Below are positions 17,842-28,737 of a DNA stretch of 64,000 nt, in pieces. Numbering within the stretch: the stretch's first letter is position 1; each line of letters opens with the position of its first letter. Below the pieces are notes generated by a model, which saw only the letters and a list, made by a program, of their open reading frames with translations, had not been told where the DNA came from and did no database searches. Origin of the DNA: an uncultured Fretibacterium sp. (GTDB lineage Bacteria > Synergistota > Synergistia > Synergistales > Aminobacteriaceae); the NCBI GenBank assembly GCA_937911045.1, contig CALEPX010000043.1, forward strand, positions 1 through 64,000, given 5' to 3'. The position numbers and the translations under genes are program-made.

Positions 17842-17875
17842 GTTATAGAGGGGATTATCTGGAAAATTTAGCGTC

Positions 17876-18457
17876 ATGAATAATAATAATTTGGATTTAG
17901 TTTCAAGCATTGAGAAAATAATTTTGCGTCTGGGTTACGAATGCGTGAACGTGGCTTTCAAAAGTGATTTCGGCAGCAGTCGCGTGAGATTGCAAATTCT
18001 GATCGACTCAATCGGCGGAATAAACGTTGACGATTGCGAACGTGTCTCGAAAAATATCAACGCATTCCTGGACAAACACGACGAATCATTCGCTCAGTTG
18101 CAAAAAATCAGCTATTATCTCGAAGTCAGCTCGCCCGGACTCGAACGCCCATTGTTCAAGCTCGATGATTATGTGCGCTTTGTTGACCGTGAGGCAAAAA
18201 TCAGGCTTAGCGAATTAATCGACGGCAGGAAAAATTTCACCGGAAAATTATCGGGTGTTCGCGAAAATAATATTTTGATCTTGATAAACGAGAATGGCGG
18301 CGAAATTCTCAAGACGATCCCGTTCGAGTTAATCAAGTCCGCAAATCTCGTGTTCAGATTCGAATCCGAGTCAAAAACCGAGAAAAATCATTCGGGCAAA
18401 TCTCGCAAAAATCACGCGAAACGTCACTCACAAAGTCAGGAGGATTTAAGAATTTAA
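17876..18457 (+). CDS. rimP: ribosome maturation factor RimP
   Basis: This 193-residue protein assists late 30S subunit assembly. The N-terminal domain has LGYECVNVAF and VRLQILIDSIGGINVDDCERVSK. YLEVSSPGLERPLFKLDDYVRF near residues 81-102 is the central family signature. The C-terminal SH3-like domain follows, and then a basic tail rich in Lys, His and Ser (from about 165) that is longer than in the standard protein of about 150 residues. It opens the operon rimP-nusA-ylxR-infB, a conserved order, with one base before nusA. No strong ribosome binding site is visible next to the ATG. Confidence 0.93.
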   Translation: MNNNNLDLVSSIEKIILRLGYECVNVAFKSDFGSSRVRLQILIDSIGGINVDDCERVSKNINAFLDKHDESFAQLQKISYYLEVSSPGLERPLFKLDDYVRFVDREAKIRLSELIDGRKNFTGKLSGVRENNILILINENGGEILKTIPFELIKSANLVFRFESESKTEKNHSGKSRKNHAKRHSQSQEDLRI

Positions 18458-18458
18458 C

Positions 18459-19883
18459 ATGAAAACGCAGGTTGATAAAGATTCTTCGGGCTCACTAAAC
18501 CCGATTCTTGCGTTACAGCAGATAGCCGAGGCTCGTGGTCTTGAAGTCGATATGATAATCTCAGGACTTGAAGCTGCACTTGTCTCCGCTTACAAGAAAT
18601 ATCAGCCCGGGAACTCAAACATCGAAATCAAAATCAACATGGACACCGGCGGAATAAACGTCTGGGAATTGCGCACAATCGTCGAAGATCAGGATCACCT
18701 GAAGAATCCCGACGCAGAATTTACGCTTGCTGATGCTCAGAGACTGGGTTTCAAAAACGCGCTCCCGGGTGAAACTGTCAAAATCGAACGCAACCCGAAA
18801 AATTTTGGGCGAATTGCGGCTCAAACGGCGCGACAAGTCATCACTCAAAGACTGCGTGACGCAGAACGCACAACTGTTTATAACCGATACGCTGAGAAAG
18901 TTGGCGACATGATTAACGGCGTAGTTTTCAAACTTGATGGCGATCAGGTTCTGGTGAAACTCAACGAACGCACGGACGCATTCTTGCCGCGAAAAGAACA
19001 GATTTCCGGCGAAAAATACGTTCCCGGCATGACCATGAAATTCTACGTTCTCGACGTTAAACAAACTTCCCGAGGACCAAGAATCACCGTCTCACGAACT
19101 CACCCGGGACTGCTGCGAAGACTCATGGAACTGGAAATTCCTGAGATTCAACAGGGCATAATCGAGATCAAAAGCATCTCCAGAGATGGCGGTGCGCGCG
19201 CGAAAGTTGCGATTACGACTCTTGACCCGAATGTTGAACCCGTTGGAGCTTGTGTTGGCAACGGCGGCAATCGAATCAAAGCTGTCAGCAATGCTCTCAA
19301 AGGCGAGAAGATCGATCTATTGCTTTGGAGCAGTGACCCCGACGTATACGTGAGAAACGCACTTTCACCGGCACAAGTCTCGAAAGTCGATGTGAATCCG
19401 GAAGACCCAACGCAAGTTACGGCGTATGTTTACCCGGATCAGCTTTCACTCGCAATCGGCAAACTCGGTCAGAACGTGCGTCTTGCTGCGAAACTCACGA
19501 ACTGGAAAATCGACATCAAGACTGTCGAACCGGATCGAATGCCAACGTTGAAAGATATTTTCACTGAGGCTGGCGATATTGCTAAGAATCTTCTTCAGGA
19601 GACATTGACACAAACACAAAGCGAAAATCCCGAACAACCAGAGCAAACTCACCGGCAAACTTATCAAACCGAAAGACCTGAACGTCCAAAATTTACGCGC
19701 CCGAATAATCGCAACAACAGCAATTTCAGGCAAAAGCGTCGTCCTCAACAAGCCTATAATCGCGATAACCGCGGCAATCGTACACGTAACAATTTTGATG
19801 ACGCTATTAATTTGCTCGGCGGCGGCAACGTGATCGGTCTCCCGACAGCCAAGTCCGAAACGGAACAGTCAAACGATGAGTGA
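18459..19883 (+). CDS. nusA: transcription termination/antitermination factor NusA
   Basis: This 474-residue RNA-polymerase-binding factor controls pausing, termination and antitermination. The N-terminal domain (about 1-130) is followed by the S1 domain (MINGVVFKLDGDQVLVKLN). Two KH domains follow, with the signature GACVGNGGNRIKAVSNAL near 263 (usually GACVGxxGxR) and QLSLAIGKLGQNVRLAAKLT near 328. The tail from about 385 is rich in Gln, Asn and Arg and is not conserved. AGGAGG lies 15 bases before the ATG. The 3' end overlaps ylxR by 8 bases. Confidence 0.97.
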   Translation: MKTQVDKDSSGSLNPILALQQIAEARGLEVDMIISGLEAALVSAYKKYQPGNSNIEIKINMDTGGINVWELRTIVEDQDHLKNPDAEFTLADAQRLGFKNALPGETVKIERNPKNFGRIAAQTARQVITQRLRDAERTTVYNRYAEKVGDMINGVVFKLDGDQVLVKLNERTDAFLPRKEQISGEKYVPGMTMKFYVLDVKQTSRGPRITVSRTHPGLLRRLMELEIPEIQQGIIEIKSISRDGGARAKVAITTLDPNVEPVGACVGNGGNRIKAVSNALKGEKIDLLLWSSDPDVYVRNALSPAQVSKVDVNPEDPTQVTAYVYPDQLSLAIGKLGQNVRLAAKLTNWKIDIKTVEPDRMPTLKDIFTEAGDIAKNLLQETLTQTQSENPEQPEQTHRQTYQTERPERPKFTRPNNRNNSNFRQKRRPQQAYNRDNRGNRTRNNFDDAINLLGGGNVIGLPTAKSETEQSNDE

Positions 19884-20442
19884 ACCACTGAGATCATGTT
19901 GCGTTTGCAGATTCAAAGGCACTAAAGCGAATTTCGTTCACATAGTCAAAAGCCCCGACGGAATCGCTGCAATCGACATTCACAACAAGCTTCAAGGTCG
20001 AGGAACGTATTTGTGTTTTGATCCGCTCTGCCTCGAAACAGCTGAAAAATCCGGAAATATATCACGCGCTCTGAAAAATGCCCAAATCCCCGAAAATTTC
20101 TGGCTCGATCTCAGAAAAATAATCGAAGCTCGTGGCATAAATCCGGAATTTAACCGCGCAAAAATTCTCGTGTTAATCGCTCTTGCACGACGCGCAAAAA
20201 ATCTCATAATCGGAACTGATAATATTAAGCAAGATTCCGGGAAAAAATTACTCGTCATGTTCGCGAATAATTCGTCCGAGAGTGTGAAAAGCTTTGCCCA
20301 GAATTTCCGCGATAATTTCCAGCTTGACGCAACTATCGAAGAACTGTCAAATTCAATCGGGATTGCTTCGAGTGTGCAAATCGTCGCTATCGAGAATAAT
20401 TCCGGATTCGCCAGAAAAATCAAAAGTCTGCTACATAAATAA
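19876..20442 (+). CDS. YlxR-YlxQ fusion RNA-binding protein
   Basis: This 188-residue protein joins two RNA-binding domains that are separate neighbours in Bacillus. Residues 1-80 are YlxR (DUF448, also called RnpM), with RSCCVCRFKG and LQGRGTYLCFDPLCLE. Residues 95-188 are a YlxQ/L7Ae-like domain, with LIALARRAKNLIIGTDNI, KKLLVMFANNSSESV and a closing GFARKIKSLL. Both lie in the expected place between nusA and infB. The YlxQ GKLxxG segment reads KNLIIG. The gene overlaps nusA by 8 bases, implying coupled translation. Confidence 0.88.
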   Translation: MSEPLRSCCVCRFKGTKANFVHIVKSPDGIAAIDIHNKLQGRGTYLCFDPLCLETAEKSGNISRALKNAQIPENFWLDLRKIIEARGINPEFNRAKILVLIALARRAKNLIIGTDNIKQDSGKKLLVMFANNSSESVKSFAQNFRDNFQLDATIEELSNSIGIASSVQIVAIENNSGFARKIKSLLHK

Positions 20443-20471
20443 TTAATAATTTTTCAAAAGGAGTACTGCAT

Positions 20472-22451
20472 TTGAATAATAGCAATAACAAAATCAGAAT
20501 TTACGATCTTGCCAAGAAACTCAACAAGACCAACAAGGAATTAATAGAAGTCCTAAAACAACTCGACGTGCCAGCAAAATCGCATTCAAGCACAATCGAC
20601 GCTGAAACGGCTCAAATCGTCGAGAATATCATTGCCGAAACTCAGGAAACTCGCAACGCAAAACCCGATACTCGCCAGAATAAACGCTCCGAACATCCAA
20701 AGAAACTCGACAAATCTGAAAGACCTGAAAGACCTGAGAGACCTGAGAGACCTGAGAAGCCTGAAAAATCTGAGAGACCTGAAAAACCTGAGAAATCTCG
20801 CCCACAAAATCATCCTAAACCAGCTCCTGTGAAAAAATCCGAACCTGAATCACCTGCGCAACCTGAGACAAAAATTATCCCCGAAAAAACACAAGCTCAA
20901 ACTCATGCCGCAAAACCTGAGAGCAAAAACGCAAATCCCAATCTCAAAGAACGCCCGCCAATCATAACTGTAATGGGACACGTCGATCACGGAAAAACTA
21001 CGCTGCTCGATCACATTCGTCACTCAAGCGTCGCTGAACATGAAGCCGGCGGAATCACTCAACATATCGGAGCTTACGTCGTCATGCAGGACAACAAGCC
21101 AATCGTGTTTCTCGACACACCCGGTCACGAAGCTTTCACAGCAATGCGCGCACGTGGAGCTGATGCAACTGACATAGTAATTCTCGTAATCGGTGCTGAT
21201 GATGGCGTTATGCCGCAAACTCGCGAGGCTATAAATCATATCAAGGCAGCAAATGTTCCGTTGGTCGTCGCGATTAACAAAATCGATAAACAGGGCGCAA
21301 ATCCTGATCGGGTTCGTCAACAGCTCTCGGAATTAGGAGTTTTCGTCGAAGGCTGGGGCGGTGATGTCGGTGCTGTGGAAATTTCAGCCAAGACAGGTTT
21401 TGGTGTCGATGATTTACTCGAACGTGTTCTGCTCGAAGCTGAAATGCAGGAACTGAAAGCTAATCCGAACGCTTCACCTCAAGGTGTCGTAATCGAAGCG
21501 CGTCTCGATAAAGGCAAAGGACCCGTCGCAACCGTAATCGTCAAAGAGGGAACTCTCAAAGCCGGAGACATAGTTTTATTCAATACAGCGTGGGGGAAAA
21601 TTCGCGCGTTATTCGATTGGGCAGGGAAACAGCTCAAGAGCGCACCTCCCAGCACACCTGTAGAAATTCTCGGGCTTGACGAAGTGCCAAATCCCGGCGA
21701 GAAATTCCGTGTCGTTAAATCCGAACGTGAAGCTCGTGACGCAATCCTGGAATTTAAGGCGAAAGAACGCGAAACTGCTGTCGTGAACAAGAAAGCCTCA
21801 CTCGAAGATTTATACTCGAATCTTCAGGAAGGTCAGATGCCTCATATCAAACTCGTTGTAAAATGCGACGTTCAAGGCTCACTCGAAGCACTGTGCGCGT
21901 CACTTGAGAAACTCGCAACTAACGAAGTCGGCGTGTCAATCGTTCACAGGGGCGTAGGACGAATCGCAGAATCAGACGTAATGTTGGCATCTGCGTCAAA
22001 TGCCGTCATAATCGGCTTCAACGTCAGACCGGATAATAACGCAAAACGAATCTCGGAATTAAACGGTGTCGAAATTCGAATCTATAACGTAATTTACGAC
22101 GTGATTGATGACGTGAAAGCTGCAATGAGCGGACTGCTGAAACCGGTTCTGCGCGAGGAAACTCTGGGTGAAGTCGAAATCAGGCGGATATTCAAGATCC
22201 CAAAGGTCGGCAAAATCGCTGGTTCTCACGTAACGAAAGGCATCGTCAAACGCACGGCAAAAGTCAGGATTATTCGAGACGGTGTTGTTGTTTGGGATGG
22301 GAAAATCGCGTCACTCAAGCATGAAAAGGACGAAGCTCGCGAACTCAAAGCCGGAATGGATTGCGGAATTTCGTTCGAGTCATATCAGGATTTTGAAGAG
22401 GGCGATATTCTCGAAGTCTACGAAGTCATCGAGGAAAAACGCAGCCTGTAA
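20472..22451 (+). CDS. infB: translation initiation factor IF-2
   Basis: This 659-residue GTPase brings initiator tRNA to the ribosome. A short N-terminal IF2_N domain ([21 protein letters not shown]) is followed by a Pro/Glu/Lys-rich linker (about 75-155). The G domain has [12 protein letters not shown], the G3 motif [16 protein letters not shown] and G4 NKIDK. Beta-barrel and C2 domains ([20 protein letters not shown]) complete it. It is a short IF-2, mainly because of its brief N-terminal region. The start is TTG with AAAGGAG 11 bases upstream. Confidence 0.97.
   Translation: MNNSNNKIRIYDLAKKLNKTNKELIEVLKQLDVPAKSHSSTIDAETAQIVENIIAETQETRNAKPDTRQNKRSEHPKKLDKSERPERPERPERPEKPEKSERPEKPEKSRPQNHPKPAPVKKSEPESPAQPETKIIPEKTQAQTHAAKPESKNANPNLKERPPIITVMGHVDHGKTTLLDHIRHSSVAEHEAGGITQHIGAYVVMQDNKPIVFLDTPGHEAFTAMRARGADATDIVILVIGADDGVMPQTREAINHIKAANVPLVVAINKIDKQGANPDRVRQQLSELGVFVEGWGGDVGAVEISAKTGFGVDDLLERVLLEAEMQELKANPNASPQGVVIEARLDKGKGPVATVIVKEGTLKAGDIVLFNTAWGKIRALFDWAGKQLKSAPPSTPVEILGLDEVPNPGEKFRVVKSEREARDAILEFKAKERETAVVNKKASLEDLYSNLQEGQMPHIKLVVKCDVQGSLEALCASLEKLATNEVGVSIVHRGVGRIAESDVMLASASNAVIIGFNVRPDNNAKRISELNGVEIRIYNVIYDVIDDVKAAMSGLLKPVLREETLGEVEIRRIFKIPKVGKIAGSHVTKGIVKRTAKVRIIRDGVVVWDGKIASLKHEKDEARELKAGMDCGISFESYQDFEEGDILEVYEVIEEKRSL
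20715..20797 (+). repeat. 9-bp degenerate repeat tract in infB
   Basis: About nine degenerate copies of a 9-base unit encode RPE, KPE or KSE triplets in the IF-2 linker. Copy number could vary without shifting the frame, because the unit is a multiple of three. Confidence 0.85.
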
Positions 22452-22458
22452 TCGCAAA

Positions 22459-22860
22459 ATGCCAAGTACTAATAATCAATCTCAATTCAGAATGCAGAGG
22501 GTCAACAAGCAGCTTCAACGCGAAATTGCCCTGATTCTCGAAAGCCGCATCAAGAAAGAAGCCGTCAAATCCGCGATAATAACCGGCGTAGATTGCAGCA
22601 AAGACCTCGAACGCGCACGAGTTTACATAAACGCTCTCGAAAAACACAAACGTCCCGGAATCCTGAAGGAACTCACGCTGATTAAAGGCGCAATTCGCAG
22701 CATGTTGGGGCAGTCTATCAAATTACGCAGAGTTCCGGAGCTTGAATTTGTTATCGACGACAGCGAGGATTACGGCGCAAGAATCGACAGCATACTCGAC
22801 AGGTTGGGTTTTCCGGATAATCCTAATCGCGAAATTAAATCCGAAAATTACGATGAATAA
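22459..22860 (+). CDS. rbfA: 30S ribosome-binding factor A
   Basis: This 133-residue cold-shock-associated factor binds the 30S subunit during 16S rRNA maturation. The core QRVNKQLQREIALILESRIK, ITGVDCSKDLERARVYI and the C-terminal LRRVPELEFVIDDS are the family blocks. I place the start at the ATG eight bases after infB; the frame stays open far upstream inside infB, but that part has no RbfA similarity. No clear ribosome binding site is seen, consistent with coupling to infB. The stop overlaps the next start. Confidence 0.92.
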   Translation: MPSTNNQSQFRMQRVNKQLQREIALILESRIKKEAVKSAIITGVDCSKDLERARVYINALEKHKRPGILKELTLIKGAIRSMLGQSIKLRRVPELEFVIDDSEDYGARIDSILDRLGFPDNPNREIKSENYDE

Positions 22861-23872
22861 TATTAATAATAATTTTTACAATGCAGCGGAAATTCTGCGT
22901 AAATACGATTCGTGGCAAATCTTCACTCACATGAAATCAGACGGTGATGCTCTGGGTTCGGCTTGCGCATTAATCACGGCTGGGAAAAATTCCGGCAAAT
23001 CCGTCAAATGGTTCTCTCCAGACGAAAGACCTCCGCGAGTTTTCAACTTTCTCCCGAACATAGCGCAATTCACTCCGCATGAAAATATTTTCGCGTTTGA
23101 TAATCCCGAAGTTCTGTACGTGTTTCTGGACTGCTCAAACGAGAATCGCAGCGTTCAGGGCTTCCCGACAGATCCACAATCGCGCGCAAAAATCGCAGTA
23201 TTAAACATTGATCATCATGAGGACAGCACGCTATTCGGCGATATTAATTGCGTAGACGGGAAATCTTCGTCAACATGTGAGATGCTCTTCAACGTTTTAG
23301 AATCCGGAAATTTTGCGATTGACCAGCAAATTGCTGAAGCACTTTTCACCGGAATTTACACGGACACGGGCGGATTTTCGTTCTCATGCACATCGGCTCA
23401 GACTCACAAAATCGCGGCTGAATTAATAAATCGCGGCGTAGATTCCGGAATCATAACTGACAAAATCAATCAGCACAAATCTCTCGGAGGCTTCCTGCTA
23501 TGGTCACGTGCAATGTCTCGCGTGAAAATTTTCGGCGACGATGATGTGTTCGCGCTATCTTGGCTGACACTCGAAGATTTTCAAGAATCCGGCGCATCAA
23601 GTTCAGAAACAGAAGGCTTATCCAACATGCTCATGAGCTTGCGTGGCGTGAAATTAATCGCGTTATTATCACAAAGCCAATCCGGAATCATTCGTGTGAG
23701 TTTCAGGTCGCGTCCGGGAATTAATTTCGGGGCCGGAGAAGTTGCGCGGAATTTTGGCGGCGGCGGTCATGAACAGGCTGCTGGAGTTACGATTGAGACG
23801 AGTGATTCAATTCTGGATTTTGTGAATCGCATTCAAAGCTTCCTGCTCGAAAGACAAAAATGCACGGCGTGA
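22853..23872 (+). CDS. nrnA: DHH-family phosphoesterase (NrnA/RecJ-like)
   Basis: This 339-residue protein probably degrades nanoRNA oligonucleotides and 3'-phosphoadenosine phosphate, as NrnA does. The DHH metal site is seen as THMKSDGDALGS near residue 22, DCSNENRS near 90 and LNIDHHEDS near 117. The DHHA1 domain ends with GGGGHEQAAG near 300. All metal ligands are present. The ATG overlaps the rbfA stop by 8 bases; the 13-base overlap with truB downstream suggests coupled translation. This order (rbfA, nrnA, truB, ribF) is common. Confidence 0.92.
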   Translation: MNNINNNFYNAAEILRKYDSWQIFTHMKSDGDALGSACALITAGKNSGKSVKWFSPDERPPRVFNFLPNIAQFTPHENIFAFDNPEVLYVFLDCSNENRSVQGFPTDPQSRAKIAVLNIDHHEDSTLFGDINCVDGKSSSTCEMLFNVLESGNFAIDQQIAEALFTGIYTDTGGFSFSCTSAQTHKIAAELINRGVDSGIITDKINQHKSLGGFLLWSRAMSRVKIFGDDDVFALSWLTLEDFQESGASSSETEGLSNMLMSLRGVKLIALLSQSQSGIIRVSFRSRPGINFGAGEVARNFGGGGHEQAAGVTIETSDSILDFVNRIQSFLLERQKCTA

Positions 23873-24738
23873 TCTTAATCAACAAACCAGAGGGTCTTCG
23901 CAGCACAACCTGTCTGAACATGCTAAAGCGAAAATTTCACAAGACGAAAATCGGGCATTCCGGCACTCTTGATTCTACAGCGTCCGGTTTGCTCGTTGTT
24001 TTGTTGGGAAATGCTACACGCCTGAGCGATTACGTGATGTCTCTTGAGAAAATCTATCGGGTCGAGATTCAATTCGGCGCGGAAACTGACACGTGCGATT
24101 ATTCCGGAAATATCACCAGAACTTGTGATTGCAGTTCGCTAAATCAAACGCAAATTCAAGACGCGATTTACAAATTTTTGGGACACAGGCTTCAGCGGCC
24201 TCCGGAAATCTCAGCTGTGAAAATCAACGGGAAATCCGCATACAAACTCGCGCGCTCAGGTCATGAAATCAGAATTTCAGAACGTCCGGTATTTCTCAAG
24301 AACATTCGCGTAATCTCAGAACTTGAGAATAATATCGCTAAATTCGAGATAACGTGTTCAAAAGGAACTTACATTCGGAGTTTTGCGCGGGATTTTGCGA
24401 GATTCATGAACTGCGCCGGATTTGTGAAATCGCTCGAACGAATCGCAATCGGGAATTTAACTCTCGAACAGGCTCAAGCTCCGGATTCAGATTTGCGCGT
24501 AATGCCGCTCGAATCGATTCTGGAAAATTTCCAGCGCGTGAAAATCAATCCCGAATTAGAACGAAAATTCTTCAACGGGTTAGCAATTCCGATCGAAAAT
24601 GCTGCGGTAATAAAATCTCGTGTGACGAGTTCACTGTCGAATCTGGTATGCGTTGACAACGAAAACTTTGCTGGCTTCGGTGAGATAATCTTCCCGAAAA
24701 ACATTCTCAAGCCAGTTACGATTATTCCATTTACATAA
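23860..24738 (+). CDS. truB: tRNA pseudouridine(55) synthase
   Basis: This 292-residue enzyme makes pseudouridine 55 in the T loop of tRNAs. It begins HGVILINKPEGLRST. The catalytic motif GHSGTLDSTASGLLVV lies near residues 33-48, with Asp 38 as the nucleophile. RPPEISAVKINGKSAYKLAR near 108 and CSKGTYIRSFARDFA near 165 are the other conserved blocks. Length is normal. It overlaps nrnA by 13 bases. Confidence 0.95.
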   Translation: MHGVILINKPEGLRSTTCLNMLKRKFHKTKIGHSGTLDSTASGLLVVLLGNATRLSDYVMSLEKIYRVEIQFGAETDTCDYSGNITRTCDCSSLNQTQIQDAIYKFLGHRLQRPPEISAVKINGKSAYKLARSGHEIRISERPVFLKNIRVISELENNIAKFEITCSKGTYIRSFARDFARFMNCAGFVKSLERIAIGNLTLEQAQAPDSDLRVMPLESILENFQRVKINPELERKFFNGLAIPIENAAVIKSRVTSSLSNLVCVDNENFAGFGEIIFPKNILKPVTIIPFT

Positions 24739-24761
24739 TATCTGACATAATATCTGACATA
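24734..24761. repeat. 12-bp tandem repeat after truB
   Basis: Two perfect copies of CATAATATCTGA plus four bases of a third span the truB stop codon and the 28-base gap before ribF. No function is apparent. Confidence 0.85.
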
Positions 24762-24766
24762 AGATC

Positions 24767-25744
24767 ATGTTTATAACGATAGGTGCTTTTGACGGATTTC
24801 ACAGAGGTCACGCCCAGTTACTGAGGATTTGCCGCGAAAAATCTGAACTTAACGACTGGGCTGTAATCACGTTTTCCCCGCACCCGGCAGAATTTATGCG
24901 CAGGAAATATATAGCGTTATTCTCAGAACGGGAACGGGAATTTATGCGAACAGTTCTGGAAATTCCGAAGTTATACCAGATTCGATTCGACGATTACGTT
25001 ATGAATCTTTCGCCCGAAAAATTCTGGGACGCACTTAGCCGCAAATTCGAAATCACCGGCGTAGTTGTTGGCAGTGATTTCCGATTCGGATTCAAACGTC
25101 AGGGTGACGCTACTTGCCTTAGGAATCTCGCGTTGGCAAGCAAAATCCCGAGTGAAAATATTTACACGATACCGCTGCTCAGAACTTGCGCGAAAAAATT
25201 CTCAAGTTCGGACGTTCGCGAAAAAATTCTCAACGGGGAAGTTCATGACGCCTCAGAAATTCTCGGTTATCACTGGTTCATGTTTGGGCGCGTAATTCAC
25301 GGCAATGCCCGCGGGCGAAATCTTGGCTTCCCTACTGCAAATCTCGACACTAACGAACTCGGCACAATTCCGTCTGACGGTGTGTATTCTGTAGCTGTGA
25401 ATCTTGGCGGCGAAATTTTCCCTGGACTTGCTTCAATCGGCAAAAATCCCACGTTTCATGACGTGAACGAAACCCGAATCGAGATATTCTTGCTGAACTT
25501 CACTGGTGATCTGTACGGGCGCGAAATTCCGGTGTTTTTTCTCGACAAAATCCGCGGGATAAAAACTTTCGAGAATGCCGACGCTCTCAAAACGCAAATT
25601 CAATCCGACGCGGCGAACTGCGAAAATAATTTCCAATCCGCGATTGACAACTCACAACTTGAAACACGAAAATTTCTTGAACGCGCGAATAATCTTCCGC
25701 CGGAGAATTTCTCGGGTAAAATCATAAAACTGGATCATGAATAA
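24767..25744 (+). CDS. ribF: bifunctional riboflavin kinase/FAD synthetase
   Basis: This 325-residue protein converts riboflavin to FMN and then FAD. The N-terminal nucleotidyltransferase domain has IGAFDGFHRGH near residues 4-14 and FSPHP near 40. GVVVGSDFRFGFKRQGD lies near 99. The C-terminal riboflavin kinase domain has GRVIHGNARGRNLGFPTANL near 177-196. It is complete and slightly longer than usual because of a charged C-terminal extension. No ribosome binding site is visible before the ATG. It is separated from the ribDEAH genes at 42-45 kb. Confidence 0.94.
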   Translation: MFITIGAFDGFHRGHAQLLRICREKSELNDWAVITFSPHPAEFMRRKYIALFSEREREFMRTVLEIPKLYQIRFDDYVMNLSPEKFWDALSRKFEITGVVVGSDFRFGFKRQGDATCLRNLALASKIPSENIYTIPLLRTCAKKFSSSDVREKILNGEVHDASEILGYHWFMFGRVIHGNARGRNLGFPTANLDTNELGTIPSDGVYSVAVNLGGEIFPGLASIGKNPTFHDVNETRIEIFLLNFTGDLYGREIPVFFLDKIRGIKTFENADALKTQIQSDAANCENNFQSAIDNSQLETRKFLERANNLPPENFSGKIIKLDHE

Positions 25745-26528
25745 TAATCTAATCTTAATCGATACACATTGCCACTTGAACTCTCAAGAATACAGAGCTA
25801 ATATTCCGGAATTTCTGCAGCGTGCGAATGACAGCGGCGTTTCCAGATTCGTAATCGTGGGCTGTGATCTGAACGACAGCATCGAAGCCGTGAACCTGTG
25901 CGAAAAATATTCCGGTGTGAATCGCGAATTATACGCCTCAATCGGCATTCATCCGCATGACGCGAAAAATTTCCCGGAGATACCGTCAGAATTTCACGAA
26001 CTCGCAGCGAATCAATACACAATCGCAATCGGAGAAATCGGTCTTGATTTTCACTACGACAATTCGCCCAGAGAGATTCAAGTCAGCATGTTCAGAAAGC
26101 AGCTTGATTTTGCGAACGAACTAAACAAACCTGTGATTCTTCACATACGCGACGCATTCCGTGAATCCTGGGAAATTCTGCGCGAGGGGAAATATGCGAA
26201 TCTCAAATTGCTGTTTCATTGCTACAGTGGCGGGCTTGAATATTTCGACGAAATCTGTTCCCGTGAAAATACGCTTTGTGCTTTGGGCGGTGCTGTAACC
26301 TGGAAGAATAGCTCAGAACTGCACGAAATCGCGAAACGAATCCCGATCGAAAAACTCGTTCTCGAAACCGATTGCCCGTACATGACACCAGCTCCATTCA
26401 GGGGCAAAATCAACGAGCCGTCATACGTGAAACTTGTCTACGAGAAAATCTCAGAGCTGCGGAATATCTCACTTGAAGATCTTGCGGCAAAAATCAATCT
26501 TAACTTCCAAAAATTTTTCTTCATCTAA
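25737..26528 (+). CDS. tatD: TatD-family metal-dependent deoxyribonuclease
   Basis: This 263-residue TIM-barrel hydrolase is a predicted 3'-5' nuclease or D-tyrosyl-tRNA-related quality-control enzyme; TatD function varies. Metal-binding motifs are DTHCHLN near residue 8, IGEIGLDFHYD near 98, PVILHIRDAF near 128, LLFHCYSGG near 159 and VLETDCPYMTPAPFRG near 207. Length is standard. It overlaps ribF by 8 bases. Confidence 0.93.
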   Translation: MNNNLILIDTHCHLNSQEYRANIPEFLQRANDSGVSRFVIVGCDLNDSIEAVNLCEKYSGVNRELYASIGIHPHDAKNFPEIPSEFHELAANQYTIAIGEIGLDFHYDNSPREIQVSMFRKQLDFANELNKPVILHIRDAFRESWEILREGKYANLKLLFHCYSGGLEYFDEICSRENTLCALGGAVTWKNSSELHEIAKRIPIEKLVLETDCPYMTPAPFRGKINEPSYVKLVYEKISELRNISLEDLAAKINLNFQKFFFI

Positions 26529-26544
26529 CAACTAACAACTTTAA

Positions 26545-28660
<2,116 letters not shown>

Positions 28661-28737
28661 TTCTCATTAAATGCAGCTTTCAAAATGATAATATATTATG
28701 AAAATATTTATATATTCGGAGGGAAAAATTTTCTAAC

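Noticed and set aside
18615..19064. Antisense frame of 149 codons in nusA
   Set aside because: Composition mirrors the conserved nusA coding strand, with no own promoter or ribosome binding site.
22282..22458. Upstream extension of rbfA inside infB
   Set aside because: The extra 59 residues have no RbfA similarity and overlap the conserved IF-2 C-terminus; ATG 22459 gives the normal length.
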